A stretch of DNA of 52,551 bases from Methylobacterium sp. C25. GTDB lineage: Bacteria > Pseudomonadota > Alphaproteobacteria > Rhizobiales > Beijerinckiaceae. A program made the position numbers and the translations under genes. The notes under the pieces are model-generated. The model did no database searches. It worked only from the letters and a program-made list of their open reading frames with translations, and was not told the origin of the DNA. The stretch covers positions 1,904 through 54,454 of the forward strand of contig NZ_JAAUVI010000019.1 in assembly GCF_021352225.1 (NCBI RefSeq). The letters run 5' to 3'. Positions within the stretch are counted from its first letter, which is position 1; each line of letters starts with the position of its first letter. Below are positions 32,503-41,515 of the stretch, one piece after another.

Positions 32503-33510
32503 TCATTTGGCCGACCGGTCGGCTACATCGGGGCGCGGGAAGAACAGATCATCCGGGCCGGAGGGACGAGCCTTCAACTGCCCCGTGCGGTGGAGAAAGT
32601 CGGAATAGCGGTCGATATGCTTTGGGGTGGTCGTGTACTCGACCTGGGGATCCTTCAAGATCCGGACGATCTGCTCGACCGTCAGCTTCTCCTTGGAATC
32701 GCGAAGATAGATTTCGGCGGCCCGGTGGGGATCGCGATTGATGAGATCGACGGCGCGCTGGAAGGCCGTGACGAAGACCGTGTACAGGCGCGGGTTGCCC
32801 TCGACGAATTTCCGCGTTGCCCAAAGTACCTCGAAGGTCGCGTTCCCCAAGAGGTCGTGCGAGTTCAGGATCGAGTGGATCCGGGAATCTTCGAGTTCCT
32901 GGTAGTTGTAGGGCGGAGAGGCGAAGTGGAGATCGATCTCGCCCTGGCCCGAGAGCAGCATCGACATCGCCAGCGGGTGAGAAAGACTGACGCCGAGGTT
33001 GTCGAGACGGCCGAATTCCTTTGGGCCGAATGCTTTCTCGGCCGCCATCTGAAGCATGATTGCTTGGATCGAAACCCGTGCTGCGGGCATCGCGATCTTG
33101 TTGCGGTCCGTGAGGTCCGCGATGCTTTTCAGGTTCGGATCACGCGTATTGAGGTTGATCGGCATCGCACACATCGCGGCGACGCCTCTAACGTCGGCGT
33201 TGCCGCGGGTGCGCGACCACATGATCAGGAACGGTGGGACACCTCCGGAACCGATGTCGATCGCCCCGGACAGTAGCGCGCCGTTCATGTCGCTACCGCC
33301 GGCCATCTGGATGTAACTGGTTTTCAGGTCACCGAGCCCAGCCTCGCGCGCAGCGACGTCGACAAGCTTCTCCTTGTCCATGATCACGAGGGGCAGAAAG
33401 AGCAGGCCGAACTGGTAGGCGATCCGCAACTCGCCTTGTTCGGCGCGCGCGCGAGGCGCTGGCCCGCAGATCAGGAGCAGGGCTGCAAGACCGATTGCTA
33501 ACCGTCGCAC
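32503..33510 (-). CDS. ABC transporter substrate-binding protein, NMT1/SsuA-like (paralogue 2)
   Basis: A 335-residue binding protein with a Sec signal peptide (LAIGLAALLLICGPAPRARA). GTG at 33510 has GGAGG six bases upstream and gives the cleanest signal peptide; a GTG at 33528 is less likely. Shared features with its paralogues: ELRIAYQFGLLFLPL, ALLSGAIDIGSGGVPPFLIMW, the RKFVEGNPRL segment and a late TTTPKHIDRY. It lies 19 bp after the SDR stop and 35 bp before the dehydrogenase, clearly in one operon. Ligand unknown. Confidence 0.88.
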   Translation of the reverse strand: MRRLAIGLAALLLICGPAPRARAEQGELRIAYQFGLLFLPLVIMDKEKLVDVAAREAGLGDLKTSYIQMAGGSDMNGALLSGAIDIGSGGVPPFLIMWSRTRGNADVRGVAAMCAMPINLNTRDPNLKSIADLTDRNKIAMPAARVSIQAIMLQMAAEKAFGPKEFGRLDNLGVSLSHPLAMSMLLSGQGEIDLHFASPPYNYQELEDSRIHSILNSHDLLGNATFEVLWATRKFVEGNPRLYTVFVTAFQRAVDLINRDPHRAAEIYLRDSKEKLTVEQIVRILKDPQVEYTTTPKHIDRYSDFLHRTGQLKARPSGPDDLFFPRPDVADRSAK

Positions 33511-33529
33511 GATAGACCTCCGCGGCACG

Positions 33530-34300
33530 TCACATCATGGTCCGCCCGCCATTCACGTCGATCGTCGCGCCTGTGACGTAGGCTGCATCCGGCGAGGCGA
33601 GGAAGAGGATGGCGCCGGCGATGTCGCGCGCACCTCCAAAGCGGCGCAGGGGAATCGCCTCAGCGAGGGCTTCGCGATCCGCCCGTCGCGCGAGCTTGTC
33701 AGCGACGCGTCCAGTCAGGGTCACGCCGGGGGCGACGGCATTGACGCTGATCCCGAACGGCCCGACCTCATGGGCGAGGTTGCGCGTGAAGCCGAGTACG
33801 GCAGACTTGGCGCTGGCATAGGGCAGGTTTGAGACCTCGCTCTTGCTGCGGCCGGCCTGCGACGAGAGGTTGATGATCCGGCCCGACCCGCGCCGCTTCA
33901 TGTGTGGGATCACCGCTCGCGTGCAGAGGAAGGCACTCGTGAGGTTGAGCCGCAGCGTAGCGTCCCAGTCGGCGAGAGACAGGTCCTCGATCGGAGTGGG
34001 GTCGGGCCCTTTGCCCGCGTTGTTCACGAGGATGTCGATCCCGCCCAGGGAATCGATCGCCTCCTCGACCCCGCGCGCCACATCCGCCTCGGACGTGACG
34101 TCGACGCGCGAATAGACGAACCGGTCACCCGAGGCCGCGACGGCGGCGCGCATTTCGGCAACGCTGACCGAGCCCGGCGCCTCGATATCGAAGGCACAAA
34201 CCCGGGCTCCCTCTGCAAGGAACATCTCAACGGTCGTACGCCCGATACCCTTGGCGCCGCCCGTCACGATCGCCGTCGACCCGTTCAAGCGTCCCGTCAT
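33530..34300 (-). CDS. Short-chain dehydrogenase/reductase
   Basis: A 256-residue classical SDR. The cofactor loop is TGGAKGIGRT, the structural NNAG is present (VNNAGKGPDP), and the catalytic Ser-Tyr-Lys set reads NLSSQAG then YASAKSA. The C-terminal GATIDVNGGRTMM is typical of FabG-like members. Asp in FDIEAPGS after strand 2 suggests preference for NAD. It is the first gene of the minus-strand unit with two binding proteins and the carnitine-dehydrogenase-like enzyme. Substrate unknown. ATG at 34300 chosen from the family N-terminus (MTGRLNGSTAIVTGG). Confidence 0.9.
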   Translation of the reverse strand: MTGRLNGSTAIVTGGAKGIGRTTVEMFLAEGARVCAFDIEAPGSVSVAEMRAAVAASGDRFVYSRVDVTSEADVARGVEEAIDSLGGIDILVNNAGKGPDPTPIEDLSLADWDATLRLNLTSAFLCTRAVIPHMKRRGSGRIINLSSQAGRSKSEVSNLPYASAKSAVLGFTRNLAHEVGPFGISVNAVAPGVTLTGRVADKLARRADREALAEAIPLRRFGGARDIAGAILFLASPDAAYVTGATIDVNGGRTMM

Positions 34301-34621
34301 CGTCAGATCCAATCCGCTTGACGGCACATGCGCCACCTCGACGTCCCGGACGAAGGGATAGGGTCGGTGACCGGCAAGGCGAGTTGGTCCGCGCCGTCCG
34401 TTGTGGCTCTCGCCGACCGAGTGACAACGCTTCGAGAAGCGCCGGCAATATGGTTCCTCTTCATCGCAAAAATATCAAATACCGAAATGAATCATCTTGC
34501 AATCCGAAATCTGACAAGGCCATGATCGGCGCAATCGGCCGCAACGCGCCACAGCTTCGGGCGTCGGTCAGGTGGTCTGCATCGGCCCGGCCGATGCTGT
34601 GAGCCATTCGAGGAACAGCCC
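34301..34621. other. Divergent promoter region, SDR operon and beta-keto-acid cleavage enzyme
   Basis: About 320 bp between two divergent units. The stretch 34440-34520 is AT-rich compared with its neighbours and is the likely site of both promoters. I found no dyad I would call an operator, and no regulator gene adjoins it. Confidence 0.4.
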
Positions 34622-35452
34622 GTGACCGATCCCGTCATCATCACCGTGGCGATCACGGGTGCGATCCCGAGGAAGGCGGACTCGCCCGCGGTGCCGGTGC
34701 GCCCGTCGGAGCAGATCGAGGCGATCCACGAGGCCTACGAGGCAGGCGCCGCGGTCGCGCACATCCATGTCCGCAACCCCGACGAGAGCCCTAGCTCCGA
34801 TCCTGAGCTCTTCCGGGAAGTCCAGGAAGGAGTGCGCCGGCACTGCCCCGACATGATCGTCCAGCACTCCACGGGCGGACGGGGGCGCAGCCAGGCGGAG
34901 CGTGGGCGCTGCATCGCGTTGAGGCCGGACATGGCCTCGCTCTCGACAGGCTCGGTCAACTTTCCCAACCAGATCTACGAGAATCCGCCGCAACTCGTTG
35001 AGGATCTCGCCCGCTCCATGCTGGAGCACGACGTCAAGCCGGAGATTGAGGTCTTCGATGCGGCGATGCTCTACAGCGCAAAGGCGTTGCTCGATCGCGG
35101 CCTGCTCAGGGCGCCCGTGCATGTCCAGTTCGTGATGGGCGTGCCGAACGCCCTGCCCCCGCGGCGGCGCCTGCTCGAGTTCCTGGTCTCGGAACTGCGC
35201 GAGATCATGCCGGATGCGACTTGGGCCGGCGCCGGTATCGGCCGCGCGCAGCTCGACATGAACGAATGGTGCCTGGATCTCGGCGGCCACTGCAGGACCG
35301 GACTTGAAGACAACCTGCGCTTCGACCGCACCCGGCTCGCTCGCAGCAATGCGGAGCTCGTGTCCCGTGTGGCGGACATGGCGGAAAGTCGCGGACGGCC
35401 CGTGGCGAGGGCGGCGGAGGCACGGCGGCTCTTGTCGCTCCACGCGAACTGA
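34622..35452 (+). CDS. Beta-keto-acid cleavage enzyme (BKACE / 3-keto-5-aminohexanoate cleavage family)
   Basis: A 276-residue zinc enzyme of the BKACE (DUF849) family. It starts PVIITVAITGAIPRK; the zinc-site HIHVRNPD is near residue 48, and QHSTGGRGR, GSVNFP, EIEVFD and FVMGVPNALPP follow in family order. BKACEs condense a beta-keto acid with acetyl-CoA to give acetoacetate and a shorter CoA ester. The start is GTG at 34622. The divergent operon encodes a carnitine-dehydrogenase-like enzyme that could supply the beta-keto acid. The true substrate cannot be read by eye. Confidence 0.9.
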   Translation: MTDPVIITVAITGAIPRKADSPAVPVRPSEQIEAIHEAYEAGAAVAHIHVRNPDESPSSDPELFREVQEGVRRHCPDMIVQHSTGGRGRSQAERGRCIALRPDMASLSTGSVNFPNQIYENPPQLVEDLARSMLEHDVKPEIEVFDAAMLYSAKALLDRGLLRAPVHVQFVMGVPNALPPRRRLLEFLVSELREIMPDATWAGAGIGRAQLDMNEWCLDLGGHCRTGLEDNLRFDRTRLARSNAELVSRVADMAESRGRPVARAAEARRLLSLHAN

Positions 35453-35490
35453 CATCCGCGGCGATCGTCGGCGCCGGGCGGCGCTGCCGG

Positions 35491-36516
35491 TCAGCGGGCG
35501 TCTGCCCCCTCCCCCGGACCCGTCACAGATCCACTCGGGAAGAAGAGTTCCGCCTCGCTGGAAGCCTTCGCTGAAACGAGCCCTGCCCGGTTCATGTATT
35601 CCAGATACGACAGCATCCGTTTTGGACGAGTGGTCCACTCGTTCTGGGGCGACTTGAGGATCTCTGCCGCCTCTGCAGGACTCAGCTTCACGTTCTCAGC
35701 CTTTATCCAGATCGCCACAGCCTTAGCCGGATCGTCACGGATCAGCTTCAGGCTGTCTCCCAAAGCGGCAACGAACGCTGCCGTCACCTTTGGATTGGCT
35801 GATACGAACTTGCTCGAGGCCCAGACGAGATTGAAGGTGTGCGGGCCGCCCAGAACGTCGAAGCTATCGACGATTTTGTGCGCTCGCGGATCCTTCATCT
35901 CCTCCTCCTGAAACGGGGGAGAGCCGAAGTGGGCCGTAATCTCTGATTTCCCGCCGAGCATGGCGATCTGGGCATCGGGATGGCCCATCGAAACGGTCAG
36001 CGAATCGAACTTGCTCGCTTCCTTTTCCCCGAACATCTTCGCCGCCGCCATCTGCAGCGTGATGGCCTGAATCGAGGTCTTCGCGGTCGGCAGCGCGATC
36101 TTGTCGCCGGGGCCGAGATCCTTGAGCGACTTCACGTTCGGATTTACGGAAACGAGCCAGAGCGGCATCGCATTCAAGGCGGCGACGCCCTTGACCTTCA
36201 GGTTGGTGGTCGTTCGCCCCCAGATCGTCAGAAACGGCCCGACGCCGCCCGAAGCGAAGTCCAGATTCCCCGCGAGCAATGCCTCGTTCATGCCCGAACC
36301 GCCGGTAAAGCGCAGCCATTCGGTCTTCACGTCGAGGCCCTGCTCCTTGGCGCGCGTCTCCAGCAGATTCAGCTCCTGCATCAGGGTCAAAGGCAGATAC
36401 GAGATGCCGAATTGCCGGGCGAGCCGCACGGTCGCGACCTCGGCCGATGCCGCCGTGACGCTCGCCAAGAGAACCACAATCGCGCCGATCGATCCGATCA
36501 GGTGTCTCGGTTTCAT
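35491..36516 (-). CDS. ABC transporter substrate-binding protein, NMT1/SsuA-like (paralogue 3), with its own permease and ATPase
   Basis: A 341-residue binding protein with a Sec signal (IGSIGAIVVLLASVTAASA). Conserved stretches: TVRLARQFGISYLPLTLMQE, ALLAGNLDFASGGVGPFL, WASSKFVSANPKVTAAF and a late TTRPKRMLSYLEY. It follows the permease gene by 50 bp and completes the only full ABC set in the window. ATG at 36516 has GGGGTGG six bases upstream. Its 3' end faces that of the cleavage-enzyme gene 38 bp away. Ligand unknown. Confidence 0.9.
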   Translation of the reverse strand: MKPRHLIGSIGAIVVLLASVTAASAEVATVRLARQFGISYLPLTLMQELNLLETRAKEQGLDVKTEWLRFTGGSGMNEALLAGNLDFASGGVGPFLTIWGRTTTNLKVKGVAALNAMPLWLVSVNPNVKSLKDLGPGDKIALPTAKTSIQAITLQMAAAKMFGEKEASKFDSLTVSMGHPDAQIAMLGGKSEITAHFGSPPFQEEEMKDPRAHKIVDSFDVLGGPHTFNLVWASSKFVSANPKVTAAFVAALGDSLKLIRDDPAKAVAIWIKAENVKLSPAEAAEILKSPQNEWTTRPKRMLSYLEYMNRAGLVSAKASSEAELFFPSGSVTGPGEGADAR

Positions 36517-36566
36517 TCGCATCCACCCCAAGGCGATCTTCAGTTCTGGTTTTCGTGGGGAGACCG

Positions 36567-37478
36567 TCAGGTCAGCATGCCCCATTCGCCGATGGTCTTG
36601 CGTTCGATGGTCTGAAAGATGAGGTTCTCGACGACGAGGCCGATGAGGATGACGGTCAGGAGGCCGGCGAACACGTTCGGAATGTCGAGCATGTTCTTGT
36701 TTTCGTAGATGAACCATCCCAGTCCCCCTGACCCCGAGCTGACGCCGAAGACGAGCTCGGCGGCGATCAGGGTTCGCCATGCGAACGCCCAGCCGACCTT
36801 GAGACCGGTCAGAATGCTCGGAAAGGCTGCCGGGATCAGAATTTTCCGGATCAGACTCGCACCCGTGAGGCCGTAGTTCCGGCCAACCATCTTCAGGGTT
36901 CGGCTGACGGACAGAAATCCCGAATGGGTGTTGAGAGCGATGGCCCAGGTGACGGAGTGGACCAGGACGAAGACGAGGCTGCCATTTCCGAGTCCGAACC
37001 AGATCAGAGCAAGCGGCAGAAGCGCGATCGCCGGGAGCGGGTTGAACATCGAGGTCAGGGTCTCGAGGAGATCCGTTCCGATGCGCGACGCTATGGCGAT
37101 GCCCGTAAGAATCGTCGCCAGAACGACGCCGACCGCGTAGCCCATGAGCAGGACCTTGAGCGATCCCCAGATCCGTGCCGGCAGGGTGCCGTCGGCCATC
37201 CCCTTCAGGAAGGCCGAAACGGTGGCCGAGAAGGTCGGAAACAGCAGGTCGTTGTCGAGGTAGCGGCCGTAGATCTCCCAGGCCACCGCCAGAACCGCGA
37301 GAATTGCGAGTTTCCGAAGCCAGGCTTGATTGTATAGGCGCTCGGCGAATGAGAGCGGCTTCTCGACGACGGTCGTGGGCTGGCCGACTGGATCTTGCCG
37401 TATGAACTCGGGCCTGGCGGGATTCTGTCTCGTCGTGTCGAGAGGCGCGGAATGGAGACGGTGCACGACGCTAGACAT
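36567..37478 (-). CDS. ABC transporter permease, SsuC/TauC type
   Basis: A 303-residue inner-membrane permease with six or so membrane segments (LAILAVLAVAWEIY first). The EAA loop that docks the ATPase is visible around VGRNYGLTGASLIRKILIPAAFPSILTG. A 45-residue charged N-terminal tail precedes the first segment. AGGAGGGCGAGA sits before the ATG, and the start overlaps the ATPase stop by 8 bp, so the two are translationally coupled. It probably serves the adjacent binding protein and perhaps the three orphan ones. Confidence 0.92.
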   Translation of the reverse strand: MSSVVHRLHSAPLDTTRQNPARPEFIRQDPVGQPTTVVEKPLSFAERLYNQAWLRKLAILAVLAVAWEIYGRYLDNDLLFPTFSATVSAFLKGMADGTLPARIWGSLKVLLMGYAVGVVLATILTGIAIASRIGTDLLETLTSMFNPLPAIALLPLALIWFGLGNGSLVFVLVHSVTWAIALNTHSGFLSVSRTLKMVGRNYGLTGASLIRKILIPAAFPSILTGLKVGWAFAWRTLIAAELVFGVSSGSGGLGWFIYENKNMLDIPNVFAGLLTVILIGLVVENLIFQTIERKTIGEWGMLT

Positions 37479-38241
37479 TCTCGCCCTCCTCGATCTGCTC
37501 AGCGAAGAGCATGTGTTGAATACGGCCTTCCAACTCCATCGCTTCGCTCGGCGACGTTGCGGTGTTGAGCTCCGCCTTCACTTCTCCGGGATGGGGAGAG
37601 AGCAGAAGAATGCGCGAGCCGATCTTGATGGCCTCGGGAATCGAGTGGGTGACGAAGAGGACCGTGAAGCGCGTACCCTCCCAAAGGCTCAGCAACTCGT
37701 CCTGCATTCGGCGCCGGGTCAGGGCATCGAGGGCCGCAAACGGCTCGTCCATCAACAGGATGTCCGGTTCCATCGCCATGCCCCTGGCTATGGCGACGCG
37801 CTGCTTCATTCCGCCCGACAGCATGTGGGGATAGCTGTCGGCGAACTTCGTGAGATTGACCTTGTCGATGTAGTGGCGTGCGCGCTCCTCGGCCTCGCGG
37901 CCCGTGAGGCGTCCGGAGGCTTCGAGGGCGAAGACGACGTTCTGCCTCACCGTCTTCCAGGGCAGGAGTTGGTCGAACTCTTGGAACACCATCATGCGGT
38001 CGGGACCTGGATCGGTTACCAGACGCCCACGCAATCGGATCTGACCTTCGGTCGGGGCCATGTAGCCGCCGACCGCCTTGAGGAGGGTCGATTTTCCACA
38101 GCCCGATGGACCCAGAAGAACGAAGCGGTCGCTCGGCCAGACCTTGAAATCGACCCGATAGGTCGCGGTGACCAGGTGCTGTGGCGTCTTATACTGGAGC
38201 GTCACGCCGTCGACCTCCAGCAATGGTGTGTCCAGGCCCAC
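37471..38241 (-). CDS. ABC transporter ATP-binding protein, SsuB/TauB type
   Basis: A 256-residue ATPase. Walker A is GPSGCGKST, the Q loop is MVFQEFDQLLPW, the signature is LSGGMKQR, Walker B is ILLMDEPFAALD and the switch His is in FVTHSIPEA. The start is GTG behind GGAGGG. It is the first gene of the ATPase > permease > binding-protein unit, with an AT-rich leader upstream. Confidence 0.94.
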   Translation of the reverse strand: MGLDTPLLEVDGVTLQYKTPQHLVTATYRVDFKVWPSDRFVLLGPSGCGKSTLLKAVGGYMAPTEGQIRLRGRLVTDPGPDRMMVFQEFDQLLPWKTVRQNVVFALEASGRLTGREAEERARHYIDKVNLTKFADSYPHMLSGGMKQRVAIARGMAMEPDILLMDEPFAALDALTRRRMQDELLSLWEGTRFTVLFVTHSIPEAIKIGSRILLLSPHPGEVKAELNTATSPSEAMELEGRIQHMLFAEQIEEGENV

Positions 38242-38748
38242 GTTTCCCTCCGTGCGATAATTTTTTTATTCGCGCTTTTGTGTTGTTTTTTATTTTGATT
38301 TTATGATTGTCTGTCGCTCATATTTCTGTTTGGCGTTGGCTTTGTTGTAAGGTCTATTTTCATCGCGCGCGGCAATGCTGGATTTTTTCGCGATGTTCTT
38401 TTGCTACCCGAGGTCGTGATGCTTTGCCTCGATACCTCCAATCGCTTCGCTTCTATTTGAGCATACTCATAGCTGCAGGATAACACTCATTTGTATCTTG
38501 AAATAATTCAACTAAAATATCCAGAGATTGAAAATTTCTCAAGTTGGCGTTCAAGGCCTTTCAAGCTGATCCGAGCCGTCTCGAGCCTGGAGACTCCTAC
38601 TCTCGCTCGTCAAAGTGATCGTCTTCGAGCTCTCGGAGGGACATCCTTGCTGCCGATCGATGGCTCGATGGTTCGTCTCCAGGTCTCGACGAGAAATTTC
38701 CGGCCCCGTCCGTCTTCCGCCTGAACGGCGCGGTTTCAGGGCTGATGA
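38242..38748. other. AT-rich leader upstream of the ABC ATPase gene
   Basis: About 507 bp with no supported gene. The first 250 bp have several T runs (T7 near 38264, T6 near 38285) and are far poorer in GC than the rest of the window. They form the minus-strand upstream region of the ATPase gene, so a promoter is likely here. The 5' boundary lies just after the end of the binding-protein gene at 38749. Confidence 0.5.
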
Positions 38749-39750
38749 TCAGTTGCCGGCTTTATCGTGCAAGAACGAAAAAAAGACATCCTTCCAGTTC
38801 TTCGGAGCGCGCGAAATGAGACGGGTTCGCTCCATGAACTCGTAATACTTCGCCATCGCCTGAGGCGTGGTCGTGAAATTCACTTGCGGGTCGTTCAAGA
38901 TCTGCTCGATTAGCGCAGAATCACTCGGGTCTTTCGCAAGCCTAAGATAGCTGGCCGCGGCGGCCTTCTTGTCGGCCCGGATGATACCGATGGCCTCTTC
39001 CAGCGCCGCCATGAAGGCTTCGGTGAGCTTGGGATTGGCGTTCACGAATTTCGACGATGCCCATACGACGTTGAAGGTCGACGGCATCCCAAGAACGTCG
39101 AACGAATTCAGGATGGTTCGGATACCCGGCTTGCGGGCTTCGAGCTCCTGGATCGGGGGAGCCGTGAAGTGAGCGCTGATCTCCTGACCTGAGAAGAGCG
39201 CAGCCATCCCGTCCGGATGTGAGAGCGTGACCGTCAGTTTGTCCAGATCGTGCCGGTGAGCTTCTCCGAGCTCCTGCTCCGCCGCCATCTGAAGGAAGAA
39301 GGCCTGCACCGACACTTTGACGGCCGGGAGAGCGATCTTGTCGGTGTCTTTGAAATCCTTCAGGGATTTGATGGCTGGGTTGTTGGTGTTCATCAGAAGC
39401 GGCATCGAGTTCATGGCGGCTACGCCTTTGACCTCGAGCCCCGTTCCGGCTGTTTTCGACCAGAGCAGGATCATCGGAGGCACGCCGCCTGCCGCGAACT
39501 GGATGGCGTTCGACAGAAGGGCGTCGTTCATGGCTGCCCCGCCCGCGAGCGTGACGTAGCCGACATTGAGACGGCCGAGACCTCTCGCGTCCGCCTGCTT
39601 CTGCAGGAGCTCCCGCTCCTCCATGATCATCAGGGGCAGGTGGCCGAGACTCGGTTGGCGCGCGATTCGAACGTCGGTCGCCTCGGCCTTGACGCGACCG
39701 GGGGGCGAAAGAAGTGCGGCCGCCCCGGCGATCAGTTGGCGTCTCTGCAT
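38749..39750 (-). CDS. ABC transporter substrate-binding protein, NMT1/SsuA-like (paralogue 4)
   Basis: A 333-residue binding protein. ATG at 39750 follows GGAGGAGACG closely. The N-terminus MQRRQLIAGAAALLSPPGRVKA has a twin arginine and a short hydrophobic core, so Tat or Sec export is possible. TDVRIARQPSLGHLPLMIMEE, ALLSNAIQFAAGGVPPMIL and WASSKFVNANPKLTEAF show its kinship with the other three. It is 46 bp after the ThDP-enzyme stop and thus in that operon. Ligand unknown. Confidence 0.88.
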   Translation of the reverse strand: MQRRQLIAGAAALLSPPGRVKAEATDVRIARQPSLGHLPLMIMEERELLQKQADARGLGRLNVGYVTLAGGAAMNDALLSNAIQFAAGGVPPMILLWSKTAGTGLEVKGVAAMNSMPLLMNTNNPAIKSLKDFKDTDKIALPAVKVSVQAFFLQMAAEQELGEAHRHDLDKLTVTLSHPDGMAALFSGQEISAHFTAPPIQELEARKPGIRTILNSFDVLGMPSTFNVVWASSKFVNANPKLTEAFMAALEEAIGIIRADKKAAAASYLRLAKDPSDSALIEQILNDPQVNFTTTPQAMAKYYEFMERTRLISRAPKNWKDVFFSFLHDKAGN

Positions 39751-39796
39751 CGTCTCCTCCACATGGTCTTCGCCGCTCAGATGGCCGTCTCGATCG

Positions 39797-41425
39797 TTAC
39801 GTCGGCCGTCGGATCGCGGGTGCCGGAACGCCTTCGATCAACACGTTGATGCAGGTGGGTTTGCCGCTCGCATGGGCGGCTTCGAGCGCAGCCGGGAGTT
39901 CGCCGGGCGACGTTACCCGAATGCCGACACCCCCGAGCGCCTCGGCAACCTGTTCGTACCGTGAGGGAAGGAGTTCACAGTTGTTGGCGCGATCGATCCC
40001 GTAGGAACGTAACTGGATCTGATACTCGGCATTCCAGCGGGCGTCGTTTCCAATGACGACGATGATTGGCAGGTCGTAGCGGACGGCCGTGTCCAACTCC
40101 GCCATGTGGAATCCAAACGTGCCATCGCCGAGGATCGCGATCACCGGGCCTGTCGGGTTGAGACAGCGCGTGGCGATGGCGAATGGGATCGAGGCCCCGA
40201 TCGTGCCTGAAACGCCATTCACGAGGCGCCGCTCACCCTTGACGATCGCCTGCGGCCACTGACCGATCTCGCCGCCGTCGCAGATGAGCGTTCCGCCTGG
40301 ATGCTTGCCCAGGAAATCCCGAACGGCCCGGCAAAGCTGCACCGGGTGCACGCGATCCGGACTTTCGGCGTCGTTCCACTCTGGCGGCTCGTAGGACAGC
40401 GCCGCGCCCACACGCCGATACCACTCGCCATGCCCGGAGCCGTCCGAGACCTCGGACGAGCCGAGCGCCTCCAGGACGGCGGAAGGATCGGCGATGCCGG
40501 AGGCGAGAAGTCGATCGCCCTTGCTTCGCGCCGCTCTCGCGACGAGTTCCGGATCCGGATCGATGACGACGAACTTGCAATCGCCCGAAATTGCCGGCGC
40601 CTCACCGAACTTCAGCGTGAAGTCCAAAGGCTTGCCGATCAGAACGAGAAGGTCGGCATCCTCCAGGATCTCCGCGAAACTTCCGAGCGACGGATCGTTC
40701 GTCCCCCTCGGGCTTTCCATCGCCACGATCGGGACACCGATGCGTCGTGCGAGCGCGTCCGACTTGGACCGCCGCTCGTCGCCGCACATGGCCGGTCCGA
40801 CCAGGATCAGCGGTCTTTCGTGGTCCGCCACGATCCGCGCCACGCGATCGATCAGGTCGGATGCTGGGGCCACCGCGACCGGCGTGACGGCATCCGGAAG
40901 ACGGATGCTCCGCTCATCGACAGATTCCTCCAGGAGATCGACCGGGAGGGCGAGGTGCACGGGACCGGGCCTTCCTTCCAGAGCGATCCTCATGGCGGTC
41001 GCGAGGTCAGTGCCAAGGGTCGCGACGGACGACGCCGTCCATGAGGCCTTCGTCATGGGCCGCGCGATATCGGCCTGTGCCAGTTCCTGGAAAGCGCCCC
41101 TCCCCGACTCCTTCAAACCGGCATGCCCCGATAGCAGGAGGACCGGCGACTCTGCCGCCAGAGCCGTGAACAGGGCCGCGGCGCCGTTCGACATGCCCTG
41201 GCCGCCCGTGACAAGCGCGACACCGACCTCACCGGTCAGCCGTCCCCACGCATCCGCCATGTGCACGCACGCTGCTTCCTGACGGACGTGGACGAGCTGG
41301 ATCTTCGTAGCGAGCAAGGCGTCGAAGATCGGCATGATGTGGTTGCCGGACAGCGTGAAGATCCGGGTCACGCCGAGCCGTTCGAGCGCCTTCGCGACGA
41401 TATCCGCACCGCGCAATCGATCCAT
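39797..41425 (-). CDS. Thiamine-diphosphate-dependent enzyme, acetolactate-synthase/decarboxylase-like
   Basis: A 542-residue three-domain ThDP enzyme. The catalytic Glu is in HVRQEAACVHMADAWGR (near residue 51), the central domain holds RPLILVGPAM, and the cofactor motif GDGTFGFHMAELDTA ending in GNDARWN is near residue 440. Length and N-terminus fit carboligases and decarboxylases such as acetolactate synthase, benzoylformate or oxalyl-CoA decarboxylase; none is a clear match. Its context (binding protein, TSUP permease) is catabolic. A 2-keto-acid decarboxylase or carboligase is all that can be claimed. GGGAG precedes the ATG. Confidence 0.88.
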   Translation of the reverse strand: MDRLRGADIVAKALERLGVTRIFTLSGNHIMPIFDALLATKIQLVHVRQEAACVHMADAWGRLTGEVGVALVTGGQGMSNGAAALFTALAAESPVLLLSGHAGLKESGRGAFQELAQADIARPMTKASWTASSVATLGTDLATAMRIALEGRPGPVHLALPVDLLEESVDERSIRLPDAVTPVAVAPASDLIDRVARIVADHERPLILVGPAMCGDERRSKSDALARRIGVPIVAMESPRGTNDPSLGSFAEILEDADLLVLIGKPLDFTLKFGEAPAISGDCKFVVIDPDPELVARAARSKGDRLLASGIADPSAVLEALGSSEVSDGSGHGEWYRRVGAALSYEPPEWNDAESPDRVHPVQLCRAVRDFLGKHPGGTLICDGGEIGQWPQAIVKGERRLVNGVSGTIGASIPFAIATRCLNPTGPVIAILGDGTFGFHMAELDTAVRYDLPIIVVIGNDARWNAEYQIQLRSYGIDRANNCELLPSRYEQVAEALGGVGIRVTSPGELPAALEAAHASGKPTCINVLIEGVPAPAIRRPT

Positions 41426-41515
41426 GTGGTGGTCTCCCTTTTCGCGCTACGGTCGTTGAAACGTGGCTGGCCGAACTCGGCCGAGCGCACCGATCATGGC
41501 GCCTCCGGCGCCGCG

